This document shows, piece after piece, positions 9,986-19,048 of a stretch of DNA of 64,000 bases. This DNA comes from Staphylococcus edaphicus. GTDB taxonomy: Bacteria; Bacillota; Bacilli; Staphylococcales; Staphylococcaceae. The stretch covers positions 1-64,000 of the forward strand of contig NZ_MRZN01000009.1 in NCBI RefSeq assembly GCF_002614725.1, in the 5' to 3' direction. The translations under genes were made by a program, and so were the position numbers. Under the pieces are notes generated by a model. It ran no database searches. It was not told the DNA's origin and worked only from the letters and a program-made list of their open reading frames with translations. Numbering within the stretch: the stretch's first letter is position 1; the number at the start of each line of letters is the position of its first letter.

Positions 9986-10666
9986 CTAAGTTAACCAAAA
10001 GCCTTCGATATCTTCGCCTACATCATCAAAATTCAAATGGAAAGCTTCTTTTAATTTCTTAGCATCTTTATGCTCAATAGCCTCTATAAATATCTCATGA
10101 TTATGATGAATACGTTCAAAATCCTCTGGATTTACATTCATTCGTTTACGCATAGATAATAATATGAGTGCTTCCATAACAGGTCTCAAATTATTCCAAA
10201 AAGTTTTCAAGTATTGATGTTTAGAAGCCATAATCGTTACTTCATGAAATTTCATATCATGTTCAGTGAATGCCTCTGCATCTTCAAACTTAACCGCAAC
10301 TTTCATCATTTCAAGTTGCTTTTTTAATTCCTTTACAATTTGGGCATGGTCTAACGTTTTAATTCTACTAAAAGCAAATGACTCGAGCATAATCCTTAAA
10401 TCATAAAGTTCTTTTTTCTCTTTGTCTTCAAATGACAATACTTCCGCACCCATTCGTTCAAGATGAATCAGTTGGTCTTGCTTTAATAATTTAAATGCAT
10501 CTCTTACTGGAGATCGACTCACATTATATTCTTTAGCAATTTGATTCTCCGTCAATAATGTATCTGGTGCAATGCTACCATCCACAATACTCAAACGAAT
10601 TTCTGCTGCAATTATTTCACCCTTTGAAACACCTTCTAACCATTGTTCAGGGTAATTGTATTTCAC
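9986..10666 (-). CDS. gntR: Gluconate operon repressor GntR (GntR/FadR subfamily)
   Basis: The 226-residue protein has an N-terminal winged helix (about 10-75, with ENQIAKEYNVSRSPVRDAFK as the recognition unit) and a C-terminal FCD all-helical ligand domain (about 85-220) with the metal/ligand histidines H146 region and HNHE. It is expected to repress the operon and to release DNA when gluconate binds. Translation starts at GTG after GAGGTG. A perfect palindrome matching the Bacillus GntR operator lies 29 bases upstream, so the gene is autoregulated. Confidence 0.92.
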   Translation of the reverse strand: MKYNYPEQWLEGVSKGEIIAAEIRLSIVDGSIAPDTLLTENQIAKEYNVSRSPVRDAFKLLKQDQLIHLERMGAEVLSFEDKEKKELYDLRIMLESFAFSRIKTLDHAQIVKELKKQLEMMKVAVKFEDAEAFTEHDMKFHEVTIMASKHQYLKTFWNNLRPVMEALILLSMRKRMNVNPEDFERIHHNHEIFIEAIEHKDAKKLKEAFHLNFDDVGEDIEGFWLT

Positions 10667-10694
10667 TAGAACATCACCTCGTTACTGTTAATGC

Positions 10695-10712
10695 ATACTT
10701 GTATACAAGTAT
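10695..10712 (-). promoter_or_regulatory. GntR operator
   Basis: ATACTTGTATACAAGTAT is a perfect 18-bp palindrome between the promoter and the gntR start. It equals the gnt operator I recall from Bacillus subtilis. A candidate promoter TTGCAA-17-TACCAT lies directly upstream, so binding would block the start of transcription. Confidence 0.9.
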
Positions 10713-10733
10713 GGTAATACACAAACATCAATT

Positions 10734-10748
10734 TTGCAAGCGCTTGCA
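10734..10748 (-). promoter_or_regulatory. cre site (CcpA) of the gnt operon
   Basis: TTGCAAGCGCTTGCA matches the full cre consensus and is itself palindromic. It overlaps the presumed -35 region of the gnt promoter, so CcpA should compete with RNA polymerase. Confidence 0.85.
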
Positions 10749-10780
10749 ATGATGATTTAAATCCTCCGTATATTAAAAAA

Positions 10781-10816
10781 ACCGACATGCCAGGTTTCTA
10801 AACCTACCAAGTCGGT
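10781..10816 (-). terminator. Terminator of the MerR gene
   Basis: A 17-bp stem with three mismatches (ACCGAC..AGGTTT / AAACCT..GTCGGT) has a two-base loop and runs into TTTTTT on the - strand. Confidence 0.75.
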
Positions 10817-10867
10817 AACTATTTTTATTTTAGTGAAAATAATTTAGTAGTGGATGCTTTAAAATGA

Positions 10868-11614
10868 TTACATTTGCTTTGATGATTTCGTCAATTTCAT
10901 GCGCTTATCTATGGCCATACAATGACTCGTCTCATGACAATGTGGACACTGCAACTTTCTAGTCTTTGGTGTATGAGATGCCAATAGCCAAGCCATTATA
11001 TTTGGCTTAATAACTTCTTGGCAATTCGGACAAACATATATCAGACGCTTATAGGTTAAATGCGTTAAATTGATAGCAAAAGCAATCATAAATGGCAAGA
11101 CAATAAGACACGGCAACCATTTTTTCGTAATCAAGCTTGTTACAAGTGCTGTGTATTGTATAAGCGCTACAGGTAACACTTGATATATGATTGAGCGCGT
11201 TAAAGTATTCAGGTTGTCATTGTTAGTAACATATTGCTTAGTTTCTAACAATTTATTTAATGGTGCCTTAGACTCTTTACCAATAAATTTATTAAATTGC
11301 TTCATTTCTGATAACAAAATTTGATTTTTATAAATTTCTTGTTCTATGTCTAATGCGCTTTGTTCAATCATTGATCGTACCGTTTTTAATTTATTATTTT
11401 CTGCTAAAAGTTTTTTAATATCTTTTAAACGAAATCCAAATCGTTTAAGCATTAAAATAATTTCTAAGTCTTGCTTACTTTTTGCGTCAAATCGACGTCT
11501 CCCATTTTCTTCATTCTTAGTTGAAGCTAAGAGACCCTTTTTATCATAATATTGAATCGTTCTTATTGAGACATTGCAACATTTTGCTAAATCTCCAGTT
11601 TGGTATTGTGTCAT
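10868..11614 (-). CDS. MerR-family regulator with membrane segment and C-terminal zinc ribbon
   Basis: The 248-residue protein starts MTQYQTGDLAKCCNVSIRTI at ATG 11614, with GAGGAGGG upstream; a longer frame has no ribosome binding site. Residues 1-70 form a MerR winged helix (TIQYYDKKGLL), followed by a coiled-coil dimerisation helix to about 125. Two hydrophobic segments then span about residues 148-195. The tail carries paired CPNC and CPHC motifs, a likely zinc ribbon. This makes it a possible membrane-tethered one-component regulator. It sits between gntR and relP, the same order as I recall in S. aureus. Its signal and targets are unknown. Confidence 0.8.
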   Translation of the reverse strand: MTQYQTGDLAKCCNVSIRTIQYYDKKGLLASTKNEENGRRRFDAKSKQDLEIILMLKRFGFRLKDIKKLLAENNKLKTVRSMIEQSALDIEQEIYKNQILLSEMKQFNKFIGKESKAPLNKLLETKQYVTNNDNLNTLTRSIIYQVLPVALIQYTALVTSLITKKWLPCLIVLPFMIAFAINLTHLTYKRLIYVCPNCQEVIKPNIMAWLLASHTPKTRKLQCPHCHETSHCMAIDKRMKLTKSSKQM

Positions 11615-11676
11615 TTCTTTAACCCTCCTCAATAAGAATATAAATGACGACGTCACGTAATAAGCAAGTAGTTTAT

Positions 11677-12371
11677 TTAATTATCAAATACTTCTGAATG
11701 TATTTCCTGCATTTTACTTTCCACTGAGGTAATATCGTTTGCACATTGTTTCAGTATGTCCTTGTATCTTTCTGTATTATTTGTATTTTTATAACGTATT
11801 TTGTGTTCTAAACTTGCCCACATATCCATACCAATTGTTCTAATTTGAATTTCTACTGGTACAGTTTCCACAGAATGTGCTAAGTATACTGGAATTGTAA
11901 CTACAATATGTAAACTTCTATAGCCATTTTCTTTGGGATGTTCGATATAATCCTTACGTTTAATCAAGTTAACATCATCTTGCTTTAATAATAAATGTTC
12001 AATAACATATATATCGTCAAAATAATTACAGATGACTCTTATACCCGCGATATCTAATATATTTTCTTTTGCTGAGTCAGTGTTAATCACAAAACCTTTT
12101 CTGTCTAATTTTTAATTAAACTTCTTAGTTCCTTAACACGACGTTCCATATGATGAATGGGGTTATGTTTGTACATTTGTTGAAATTGATCATCTAGAAT
12201 GTCTAGTTTTATGCTAATCTCTTTCAGTGCTGAAGTATACAATTGTTCTAATGCAACAAATCCAACAACCATGTCCAATGCTTCTTCTGACCCATTAATA
12301 TGATTGATACTTTCTTTAAATTCTGCTTTCAAATCGTCAATGTTTAACGAAGGTTTACGTTCTATATACAT
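11677..12371 (-). pseudogene. relP: Small alarmone synthetase RelP, frameshifted
   Basis: Two adjacent - strand frames together give one RelP-type (p)ppGpp synthetase of about 231 residues. The first (12105-12371) starts [14 protein letters not shown] after GGAGG and ends ..KELRSLIKN. The second (11677-12090) continues [19 protein letters not shown] and contains the synthetase signatures ENGYRSLH and EIQIRT. The break is an A5 run at 12109-12113 on the coding strand: six A would restore an unbroken frame reading SLIKKLDRKGF. The synthetase motifs are all in the second part, which would not be translated in frame. This is either a real inactivation or a homopolymer sequencing error. Nearest relative is S. 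aureus RelP rather than RelQ, judged by the conserved MYxxRKPSL start. Confidence 0.85.
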
Positions 12372-12532
12372 TTGCCGTACCTCCAAATAAGTAACTTCTT
12401 TTAATATTTATTATAGCTAATTTTAGGTATTTTATTAAATTAAAAGGATACTAAAAACGTAAATTAACACTATATCATATGTATGATCTTAATATGCACT
12501 GTTATATTTTCACTGCAATAAACTCAATATAT

Positions 12533-12576
12533 ATAAGGCAACCCAATTGCGCAAACATCGCTTTGAGTTGCCTTAT
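12533..12576 (-). terminator. Hairpin downstream of the YdaT-like gene
   Basis: ATAAGGCAAC and GTTGCCTTAT form a perfect 10-bp stem with a 24-base loop. It lies just after the DUF2188 gene on the - strand; the following bases are AT-rich but lack a clear T-run. Confidence 0.5.
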
Positions 12577-12608
12577 CATCATTCATAATTATCCTGAAAT
12601 ATCTTCAT

Positions 12609-13022
12609 TTACTCATCTTTTTTATGTTCAATGATTTTAGTTTGACGATTATCAACAATATTACGTGCGCGTTTCATCGCATCTGTTTTTTTCTCAAAAC
12701 TATCTGACGCCTGTTTAGCTCCATCTGACTTAATCTTCCATTCCTTATCTTCATAATAGACATGAACATCTTTTTGATTTAATTCAGGGTGTGCAGAATT
12801 ATCTTTTTCGTGCTTTGTAATTTTTTTGTTTTTCAAAGTTTCCAGTTCTTTCTCGGAAGCATCATTAAACCATGATTCTGCTTGTTTAGTAGCAATTGGT
12901 ATGACATTACTTTCTTCATAACCATCTTTTAACATTGCATTTCCAATATCAATCGCTTTTTTACGTTCAAGTTTATCCATATTTTTCCAACTTTGAGGGT
13001 AATCTTCCATTGTCCAAGGCAT
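12609..13022 (-). CDS. YdaT-like general stress protein (DUF2188)
   Basis: This 137-residue soluble, highly charged protein begins MPWTMEDYPQSWKNMDKLER, the same start as the Bacillus YdaT/SigB-controlled stress proteins. The C-terminal half (about 85-130) is a DUF2188 unit: VYYEDKEWKIKSDGAKQASD followed by a helix with TDAMKRARNI. Its biochemical role is unknown. The ATG follows GGAGGG. It is transcribed alone toward relP and has its own hairpin downstream. I see no clear SigB promoter but did not search with a matrix. Confidence 0.72.
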   Translation of the reverse strand: MPWTMEDYPQSWKNMDKLERKKAIDIGNAMLKDGYEESNVIPIATKQAESWFNDASEKELETLKNKKITKHEKDNSAHPELNQKDVHVYYEDKEWKIKSDGAKQASDSFEKKTDAMKRARNIVDNRQTKIIEHKKDE

Positions 13023-13241
13023 TCATAAGCCCTCCTTTTATTATCATATCTGTATCAACCACTATTATATTACCACCCTATCTATCCCATAAACGCAATG
13101 ACCATTCATATTAAATTCCTTGTATTTTTAATTTGAAATGGCGTTTAAAAAACTTGAATGACCCCGCAGACTACCGTCAGACACACCTGAGACTAACCAA
13201 CTCATAGCACGCTATTTTAGCAAGGCTTGATAGATAAAAAT

Positions 13242-13289
13242 AAATAAGCCAACCATCTAACATATACGTAGAGATGATTGGCTTATTTT
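13242..13289 (-). terminator. Terminator of the FUSC gene
   Basis: AATAAGCCAA.CATCT pairs with AGATGATTGGCTTATT across the gene stop and runs into a T-rich stretch on the - strand. Confidence 0.8.
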
Positions 13290-15214
13290 TAATTAAGTGA
13301 TAATTTAACTTCTTTTCTAGCATTCATACAATTATTTTGTATACTCATTAGAGAAGATTTTATATGCGTATATTGCGGTAATGCAGAGATTTCTTGAACT
13401 TGAATATTTGTACCTCTTTCAAAATGTTTTGCTATATTTTCAAATACTAGTAAATATTCTCCCATCATTTCATCATCAATATGATAGCGTTTTTCATTAC
13501 TTAAAGCTCTTGTTAGCATAAAGCTAATCTCTTCCAGGGCGTATATACTTGGATAATAGTACTGAACAACCATTTTATCACTGAATATTTCACCATTTGC
13601 ACTATTATAAACTTGAATCATATTATTTAATCTCACACTCAATTTTAACATTTCTTTTTTGTCTTGCTCTCTTGATGCATATCTATTGCTAGAGAATAAG
13701 TAGTGAAATAATATAGCTTCGTCTCTTGCTACTGCTGCAAGCGTATCTGGTAACATAGAAGAAGCTGTTTTCCTTCCAATGATAAGCAAACAAACTACAG
13801 CAATAATGATTCCCACAATAACATCAATAATTCTTGGCAATGCTATAAGAATAGTTAGATGGTTAGATGCTAATCCATTTAATAAGATGACTTGTATCGT
13901 AATAAATATGACAGCAAATGAATAATTGGCACCTACAAGCATTTCTGTTACACCAGCAGCCAATGCGAGTAAAATAATCGCAACCGGTACAGGTGGTGTC
14001 GTTAATAAAATTAATGATAATACTAAGACACCTACAATAGTACCTATGCCTCTTGAACCGGCTCTTTCAAAACTGTGCAAGGTCGTAGAGCCTAGTAATA
14101 CTGTGTGTGTACTTAAAGGTATCCAATAAGCTTTTTCAAAATCAAACATTAATGCAATAAAGATTGAAATTGACATGATAACGATATATCGAATTGTATT
14201 TCTAAATATAAATGAATCCAACGTCAAATTTTTTAACATACGGTGACCATAGATTGGTACGCGGATATCAATTTCGTGTTCTACTCTGTCACTATTAGCA
14301 TTCATTATTGCATCAACTTTAATGATACTATCTACCAAACTTTGATATCGTTTATCGAAATCCACCTTTTTTGTCCATTGCTGTGTTGACTTGCCAAGTG
14401 AATAAACTCGCTTAATTATAAAGTCTGTCATTTCTTTGATTTCTGTTGGTAACGGACGTGCTTGCTTTTCATTTAGTTCTAATAATTCGGAATGAATACC
14501 TTGAGCAGTATTATGTAATAATAATAAGCGCTGAAATTCAGGTGAAGCTTTTGATTTTGAGGTACTTGACGTTATTAACTGATTATCTGAATTTCTGAAA
14601 GCTGTCACTGCAAATTGTGATGCTTTTGCAAATGCCTTGGGATTATCAAAGTTATAAATCAATTGTTTGATAATATTATAATCATTTTTAATCGCTTTGA
14701 TTTCTGTAGACTCTTTAGATAGTAAAATCACTACGACTACAATAAGTGTTGCTAATAATCCACCTATAAACATAGATAAACCTCTTGTTAAAGCTTCTTC
14801 TGGAGACACAGGTAAATTGATTGGTAAACTGAATGCTACGATAAAGAAGGTAGAAGAGGGCCCAGGGATATTTAACGAACTAAAAATGTAGTATGGAATA
14901 ACTGTTACTAATAGTAGTAACACACCAAATATAATTGGTTGGTTTACAGTAAGTGTTCCTAAAATCATCGCGATAGATAATCCTAGTGATGATAATAAAA
15001 CGATGCGCAATTTTGATCTTGCAGGACCGCCAAATACATAAATATGTGCTAAAGTCCCTGTTGAAATGAGCAATCCTGTAGAGAAGTGATTGGTTATATA
15101 GCCTATGAGTAATGGAATGAGCATCAGTATACACTGTCTAACCCCTTTAGCAACATCGATTTTCATCGAATTAAAACGTATTAATGACCTTAAATATTGA
15201 ATCAATGTTGTCAT
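13289..15214 (-). CDS. FUSC-family membrane protein (aromatic acid/fusaric acid exporter-like)
   Basis: The 641-residue protein has two membrane modules, about residues 20-165 and 335-470, each with five to six helices, separated by a cytoplasmic domain (about 170-330) and followed by a helical C-terminal domain. This repeat of two FUSC units is typical of YccS/AaeB-like exporters of aromatic acids or organic anions. The actual substrate is unknown. The ATG has AAAGGAG upstream. It is monocistronic, bounded by a terminator on the left and an inverted repeat at 15270-15305 on the right. Confidence 0.75.
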   Translation of the reverse strand: MTTLIQYLRSLIRFNSMKIDVAKGVRQCILMLIPLLIGYITNHFSTGLLISTGTLAHIYVFGGPARSKLRIVLLSSLGLSIAMILGTLTVNQPIIFGVLLLLVTVIPYYIFSSLNIPGPSSTFFIVAFSLPINLPVSPEEALTRGLSMFIGGLLATLIVVVVILLSKESTEIKAIKNDYNIIKQLIYNFDNPKAFAKASQFAVTAFRNSDNQLITSSTSKSKASPEFQRLLLLHNTAQGIHSELLELNEKQARPLPTEIKEMTDFIIKRVYSLGKSTQQWTKKVDFDKRYQSLVDSIIKVDAIMNANSDRVEHEIDIRVPIYGHRMLKNLTLDSFIFRNTIRYIVIMSISIFIALMFDFEKAYWIPLSTHTVLLGSTTLHSFERAGSRGIGTIVGVLVLSLILLTTPPVPVAIILLALAAGVTEMLVGANYSFAVIFITIQVILLNGLASNHLTILIALPRIIDVIVGIIIAVVCLLIIGRKTASSMLPDTLAAVARDEAILFHYLFSSNRYASREQDKKEMLKLSVRLNNMIQVYNSANGEIFSDKMVVQYYYPSIYALEEISFMLTRALSNEKRYHIDDEMMGEYLLVFENIAKHFERGTNIQVQEISALPQYTHIKSSLMSIQNNCMNARKEVKLSLN

Positions 15215-15269
15215 GCATCTCCTTTTATTTTTAATATTTTATTTTTTCATACATCCTATAAAAGCGCAT

Positions 15270-15305
15270 ATAAAAATACGTTACTATTTAATAACGTATT
15301 TTTAT
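15270..15305. repeat. Inverted repeat between FUSC gene and alsD
   Basis: Perfect 14-base arms (ATAAAAATACGTTA and its complement) enclose an 8-base loop. It may end alsD, which stops 190 bases to the right, or serve as an operator for the FUSC gene that starts 56 bases to the left. Confidence 0.5.
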
Positions 15306-15495
15306 AGAAAAACATATAGGTGAAGTAAATGACTAATCTACTTCGTATTTTATAAAAACTATATCGTCATTCTAAATAAATTCATGCACGAATTTATTAT
15401 TACACTTTACTATTTTAACACTTTTTTCAAATTTTAGTTGAGTGTTATACTCCAAAATCAAGTCGATTTTGTTAAATTCTCCTCAAAACCAATCG

Positions 15496-16194
15496 TTATT
15501 CTGCTTCTTTTATATCTTCATCTATTGTCGAATAATCTATATCTGTATCTAAAAAGGCTTGATTATTTACTGGGAAATGTTGTTCCAATGTTTCAATGTT
15601 ACTTAATTCAACTGAACCACTGTTCATTTCAAAATCCAATACATGTCCACCAAAAGTTCTATCTTCATCAACAAAATGAAGATGAAAGCCACCAGCAGCT
15701 ATACCGTGAAAGAGTTGTGGCGAATAAAATCCAACGACCGTCCCATGTACTTGCTCACGAACATATTCTGGTTGTCGTTTGGCAGACTCTATTAATTTTG
15801 TATATGGTTTTTCCTGTTTCGGCATCATTCTGACATGCATCGTTTCAAATTTACCTGTAATCTTAACCGCAATAAATATATTATTACTCAAAGCATCGTG
15901 TTGTATCTTATCTAACAGTGCCTCATCATCTGTAATGTTCCGCACATCAAAATGTGTATCTACTTGAAAAGGTGTCACAGTTGCAAACGGTGTGTATTCT
16001 TTCCCTGACAGCACTTTAAATTCACCATGCTCATTCGCATGATACGCTTTTCCATCTAAGATAATCACTTCACCATCAGAACCAGTCAAAGTCCCAATAC
16101 CTAAATCACCGTGTTCTAAAATTTCATCTATAGTAGCTGTGCCTTCTAATAAGCCAGCCATTAGCGTACCTAAAGTTCCGTGTTGATATAACAT
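15496..16194 (-). CDS. alsD: Alpha-acetolactate decarboxylase
   Basis: The 232-residue enzyme converts acetolactate to acetoin in the cytoplasm. The zinc ligands are visible in GGFHLHFVDEDRTFGGHVLDF (HxH followed by a later His), and the N-terminus YQHGTLGTLMAGLLEGT is family-typical. Length is normal. Unlike many Firmicutes it is not next to acetolactate synthase (alsS) here, so the two genes must be apart in this genome. The ATG has AAGGAG upstream. It probably buffers pH during overflow metabolism of the sugars handled in this region. Confidence 0.93.
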   Translation of the reverse strand: MLYQHGTLGTLMAGLLEGTATIDEILEHGDLGIGTLTGSDGEVIILDGKAYHANEHGEFKVLSGKEYTPFATVTPFQVDTHFDVRNITDDEALLDKIQHDALSNNIFIAVKITGKFETMHVRMMPKQEKPYTKLIESAKRQPEYVREQVHGTVVGFYSPQLFHGIAAGGFHLHFVDEDRTFGGHVLDFEMNSGSVELSNIETLEQHFPVNNQAFLDTDIDYSTIDEDIKEAE

Positions 16195-16323
16195 GATTTA
16201 TGCTCCTTATGAATATTAATATATAGTTTACTTAAATTGGTGCTTCGCCTATCTTCCATTATGAAATTATACACTTTTTCCAGCCAATACGATAGCCTTG
16301 TGCCTATACTGTGATAAAGAAAA

Positions 16324-16353
16324 AATGATCTTGCAAACGTTCGCAAGATCATT
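16324..16353 (-). terminator. Terminator after the monooxygenase gene
   Basis: A perfect 11-bp stem AATGATCTTGC/GCAAGATCATT with an 8-base loop runs into TTTTTCTTT on the - strand. Confidence 0.85.
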
Positions 16354-16363
16354 CTTAGGTGAA

Positions 16364-16648
16364 TTAATTTGAACTTAACACTTTAATCACAGGTTCTGTA
16401 AGCAAATATTGTTTAACTTCAGCAAAGAATTTTTGAAAATGCTGAGATTCATTATGCGCCTCTAATGCGTATTCATTGCGATATTGCTCAATAAAAGCAA
16501 ACGTATTAGGTTCATCCGTTCTTTCAAAATGTGCATAATATAATGCACCTTCTTCTTTATTCGCAGCAATAACTAATGGTTCTACTAGCGCTAAATAACT
16601 GTCTCGATATTCAGGGTTTATTTTCATAATAGCATTAACAGTCACCAT
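16364..16648 (-). CDS. Small ABM-domain protein (putative quinol monooxygenase, YgiN-like)
   Basis: The 94-residue protein is one antibiotic-biosynthesis-monooxygenase ferredoxin-like fold. Typical features are MVTVNAIMKINPEYRD at the start, a central KEEGALYYAHFERTDEPNTF strand-turn, and a final helix-strand with ESQHFQKFFAEV. Related proteins act on quinols or are simple dimeric binding proteins. It is 60 bases downstream of an MFS carrier on the same strand and shares its terminator, so the two are likely cotranscribed. The true substrate is unknown. Confidence 0.78.
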   Translation of the reverse strand: MVTVNAIMKINPEYRDSYLALVEPLVIAANKEEGALYYAHFERTDEPNTFAFIEQYRNEYALEAHNESQHFQKFFAEVKQYLLTEPVIKVLSSN

Positions 16649-16708
16649 AATGGCTCCTCCTTATAAACTTTATGCTTATTGATTTCCTGTATTAAAGCAT
16701 CATAAACA

Positions 16709-17986
16709 TTATAGGTCTTCTTTTTCAATTAATAATGGTTGATCTGGTTTAACAAAGAACCACATAATAATTGCAAATACAACAGGTATGATAACTAACT
16801 CTAACGTCAGTGTCCATCCTACAATATCAACCATCATACCAGCTAGTAATGGACTTAATAATGCACCAATATTCCCCCATAAATTCATCCATCCTGATAC
16901 TGAGCCTGAGAAGTTACGTCCTAAGTCTGTAGCTGCTGCCCAACTCATTCCTGTAGCAATGCCAATTCCTCCTAAGCACAGTGACAACCAGAACACATTA
17001 ACTACTAAATTATCCGTTTGTAATGACATAAATAATGAAATACAAAATACTATAAAACCAATAATGGCAATTGAAGCACGTGCAATAAATCTTGATTTAC
17101 CACTTTGCAATAATTTATCAGATATTGCACCACCACATAATATAAGTAAAAACATTGCAATCCAAGGTGCACCTGCTGCCCATGCCATGTCAGGGTCAGT
17201 AAGTTTAACATGATATTGTTCTGTTAGATAGGTTGGTAACCATATCAAAAATAATGAAACAACAAACTGCACAACAAAGTATTGTGCTGCTAAAGCATAA
17301 AAGCTAAATCGTTTTAAAAAGATATTCCAAGGTGCATTAGATTTCTCTGTCTTGATAATATCTCGATTTTCCATAATATAGCTTTTTTCTGCTTCATTAA
17401 CCATTTTATGTTGTTCTGGTAAGTCTTTAGCAATAACCATCCATAGTATAGCAAGCACAAAACCAACTGCACCAAAAATATAAAACACTGCTTGCCATCC
17501 AAACATATTCACAATTGCAATCGTTACAACTGGTGCTATGACTGGTCCAAAATAAGATCCAGCTAATAATGCACTAGATGCACGCCCTTTTTCACCTTTT
17601 GCAAACCAGTTTGTATTAAAAACTGCATTAGAAGGATACATAGGTGCTTCACCAATACCAAACAAGAAACGTACCGCATATAACATCCCGTGATTCTTTA
17701 CAACACCCGTTAAGATTGTAAACGCGCTCCACCATACAAGGGCAATCGTTAACATTTTTTTAGAACCAAATTTCTCTGCTAAAAATCCAGAAGGAACTTG
17801 CATCAACGCATATCCAAGTGAGAAGAATGATGCTAGTAAGCCAAATTGCGTTTTATTTAAATGTAAATCTTCCATCATTGGACCGGCGATAATTGATATA
17901 TTTGAACGATCCATATATGCGATTACCCCAATAATGAAAAATGCTATTGCAAAATACCATCTAATATTTGTTCTTTTTTGTTCCAT
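16709..17986 (-). CDS. MFS anion:cation symporter (hexuronate/glucarate-type)
   Basis: The 425-residue, 12-helix protein belongs to the ACS family of the major facilitator superfamily. It shows the family start RWYFAIAFFIIGVIAYMDRSNIS, the loop 2-3 motif LAEKFGSKKM and RFLFGIGEAPMYPSN in helix 4-5. Related carriers import glucarate, galactonate or hexuronates with protons. S. aureus has a similar gene near gnt and fbp, annotated as a glucarate transporter. No catabolic genes for aldarates are adjacent, so the substrate is open. Uptake of free glucuronate is an attractive but unproven option given uidA nearby. Confidence 0.82.
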   Translation of the reverse strand: MEQKRTNIRWYFAIAFFIIGVIAYMDRSNISIIAGPMMEDLHLNKTQFGLLASFFSLGYALMQVPSGFLAEKFGSKKMLTIALVWWSAFTILTGVVKNHGMLYAVRFLFGIGEAPMYPSNAVFNTNWFAKGEKGRASSALLAGSYFGPVIAPVVTIAIVNMFGWQAVFYIFGAVGFVLAILWMVIAKDLPEQHKMVNEAEKSYIMENRDIIKTEKSNAPWNIFLKRFSFYALAAQYFVVQFVVSLFLIWLPTYLTEQYHVKLTDPDMAWAAGAPWIAMFLLILCGGAISDKLLQSGKSRFIARASIAIIGFIVFCISLFMSLQTDNLVVNVFWLSLCLGGIGIATGMSWAAATDLGRNFSGSVSGWMNLWGNIGALLSPLLAGMMVDIVGWTLTLELVIIPVVFAIIMWFFVKPDQPLLIEKEDL

Positions 17987-18257
17987 GTTTTCTCCAACTT
18001 TCTCCCTAACTTATATAGTCATCATATGACCTATTGTTTTTAGATATTACCACATTATGAAATCGCTTACAACGACTTTTTTCACAATTTCTTTATTTAA
18101 ATAGAAAATAGCAAACTACTTCTATTACTATTTGTAAAAAATCATCCTCTAGCCCTATAACAGAACAATGCAAAATCAGAAGTTTTAGACTATAATAAAA
18201 AAGTATATTTAAATTTAAAAACTAAATTGTACTTTAAAAGGAGTTCATTGCAGAATT

Positions 18258-18866
18258 ATGGAACAGATACTTACTGATTTTATTAGTACTTGGGGCTATG
18301 CCGCAATTACCATATTAATATTACTTGAAAATATATTGCCCTTTATACCATCAGAAATCATATTAACATTTGCAGGATTGATGTCAGTTAAATCCGATTT
18401 ATCAATTCCATTACTATTCATCATTTCTACAATCGCATCATTAGTAGGTTTACTTGTTCTATATTATATAAGTAGACTCGTTTCAGAAGCGCGCTTATAT
18501 CGCTTTGTCGACAAATACGGTAAATGGATTAAACTCAAAGGAAAAGATGTTGCGCGAGCAAATAATTGGTTTAAAAAATATGGCCCGTTTGCTGTTTTTA
18601 TTTGCCGCTTTATACCTGTCTTACGTGTGTTGATTACAATTCCAGCTGGTATTAATCGAATGAATGTTGTAGTATTTGCTATTTTGTCTTTAATTGGTAC
18701 AACGATATGGAACTTTGCACTTATTTACCTTGGTAAAATGTTGAGTGGCAGTTGGGATGTTTTAATGAATGGTATCCACACGTATTCATACATTATGTAT
18801 GTCATCATTATGCTTGCAGTGATTTGGTTTATATATAGATTATTCAAAAAAAATAGTGTCCAATAA
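18258..18866 (+). CDS. DedA-family membrane protein
   Basis: The 202-residue protein has the DedA/VTT layout: a helix, a re-entrant region ENILPFIPSEIIL, and the conserved amphipathic segment FAVFICRFIPVLRVLITIPAGINRM with the F..R..P..R motif. Recent work links DedA proteins to flipping of lipid carriers such as undecaprenyl phosphate; some members affect membrane potential and antimicrobial peptide resistance. The AAAGGAG ribosome binding site is about 14 bases upstream of the ATG, slightly long. It is a single-gene unit with a strong terminator. Confidence 0.88.
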   Translation: MEQILTDFISTWGYAAITILILLENILPFIPSEIILTFAGLMSVKSDLSIPLLFIISTIASLVGLLVLYYISRLVSEARLYRFVDKYGKWIKLKGKDVARANNWFKKYGPFAVFICRFIPVLRVLITIPAGINRMNVVVFAILSLIGTTIWNFALIYLGKMLSGSWDVLMNGIHTYSYIMYVIIMLAVIWFIYRLFKKNSVQ

Positions 18867-18927
18867 CGAAAGCTTTCAAGTATGCAGTCCTTCTTCAAAT
18901 TTAAGTTAAGGGCTGTTTTTATTTTAA

Positions 18928-18965
18928 AAAAAAGGGCTAACTTCCCCTTGAAGTTAGCCCTTTTT
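18928..18965. terminator. Bidirectional terminator between dedA and putP
   Basis: A perfect 14-bp stem AAAGGGCTAACTTC/GAAGTTAGCCCTTT with a 5-base loop is flanked by A and T runs. It serves the two convergent genes. Confidence 0.9.
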
Positions 18966-19048
18966 ATCTATTTAAAAATTTCTCCCTATTCATTACAAAT
19001 ACTTTCTATAATCAATGAATACATCATAATCAAACCCCTTATGTTAAA

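Noticed and set aside
15438-15833. 131-codon + strand frame opposite alsD
   Set aside because: It is a shadow of alsD with no ribosome binding site, and its product looks like no known protein.
16788-17213. 141-codon + strand frame opposite the MFS carrier
   Set aside because: Shadow of the carrier gene; composition is typical of antisense reading of membrane helices.
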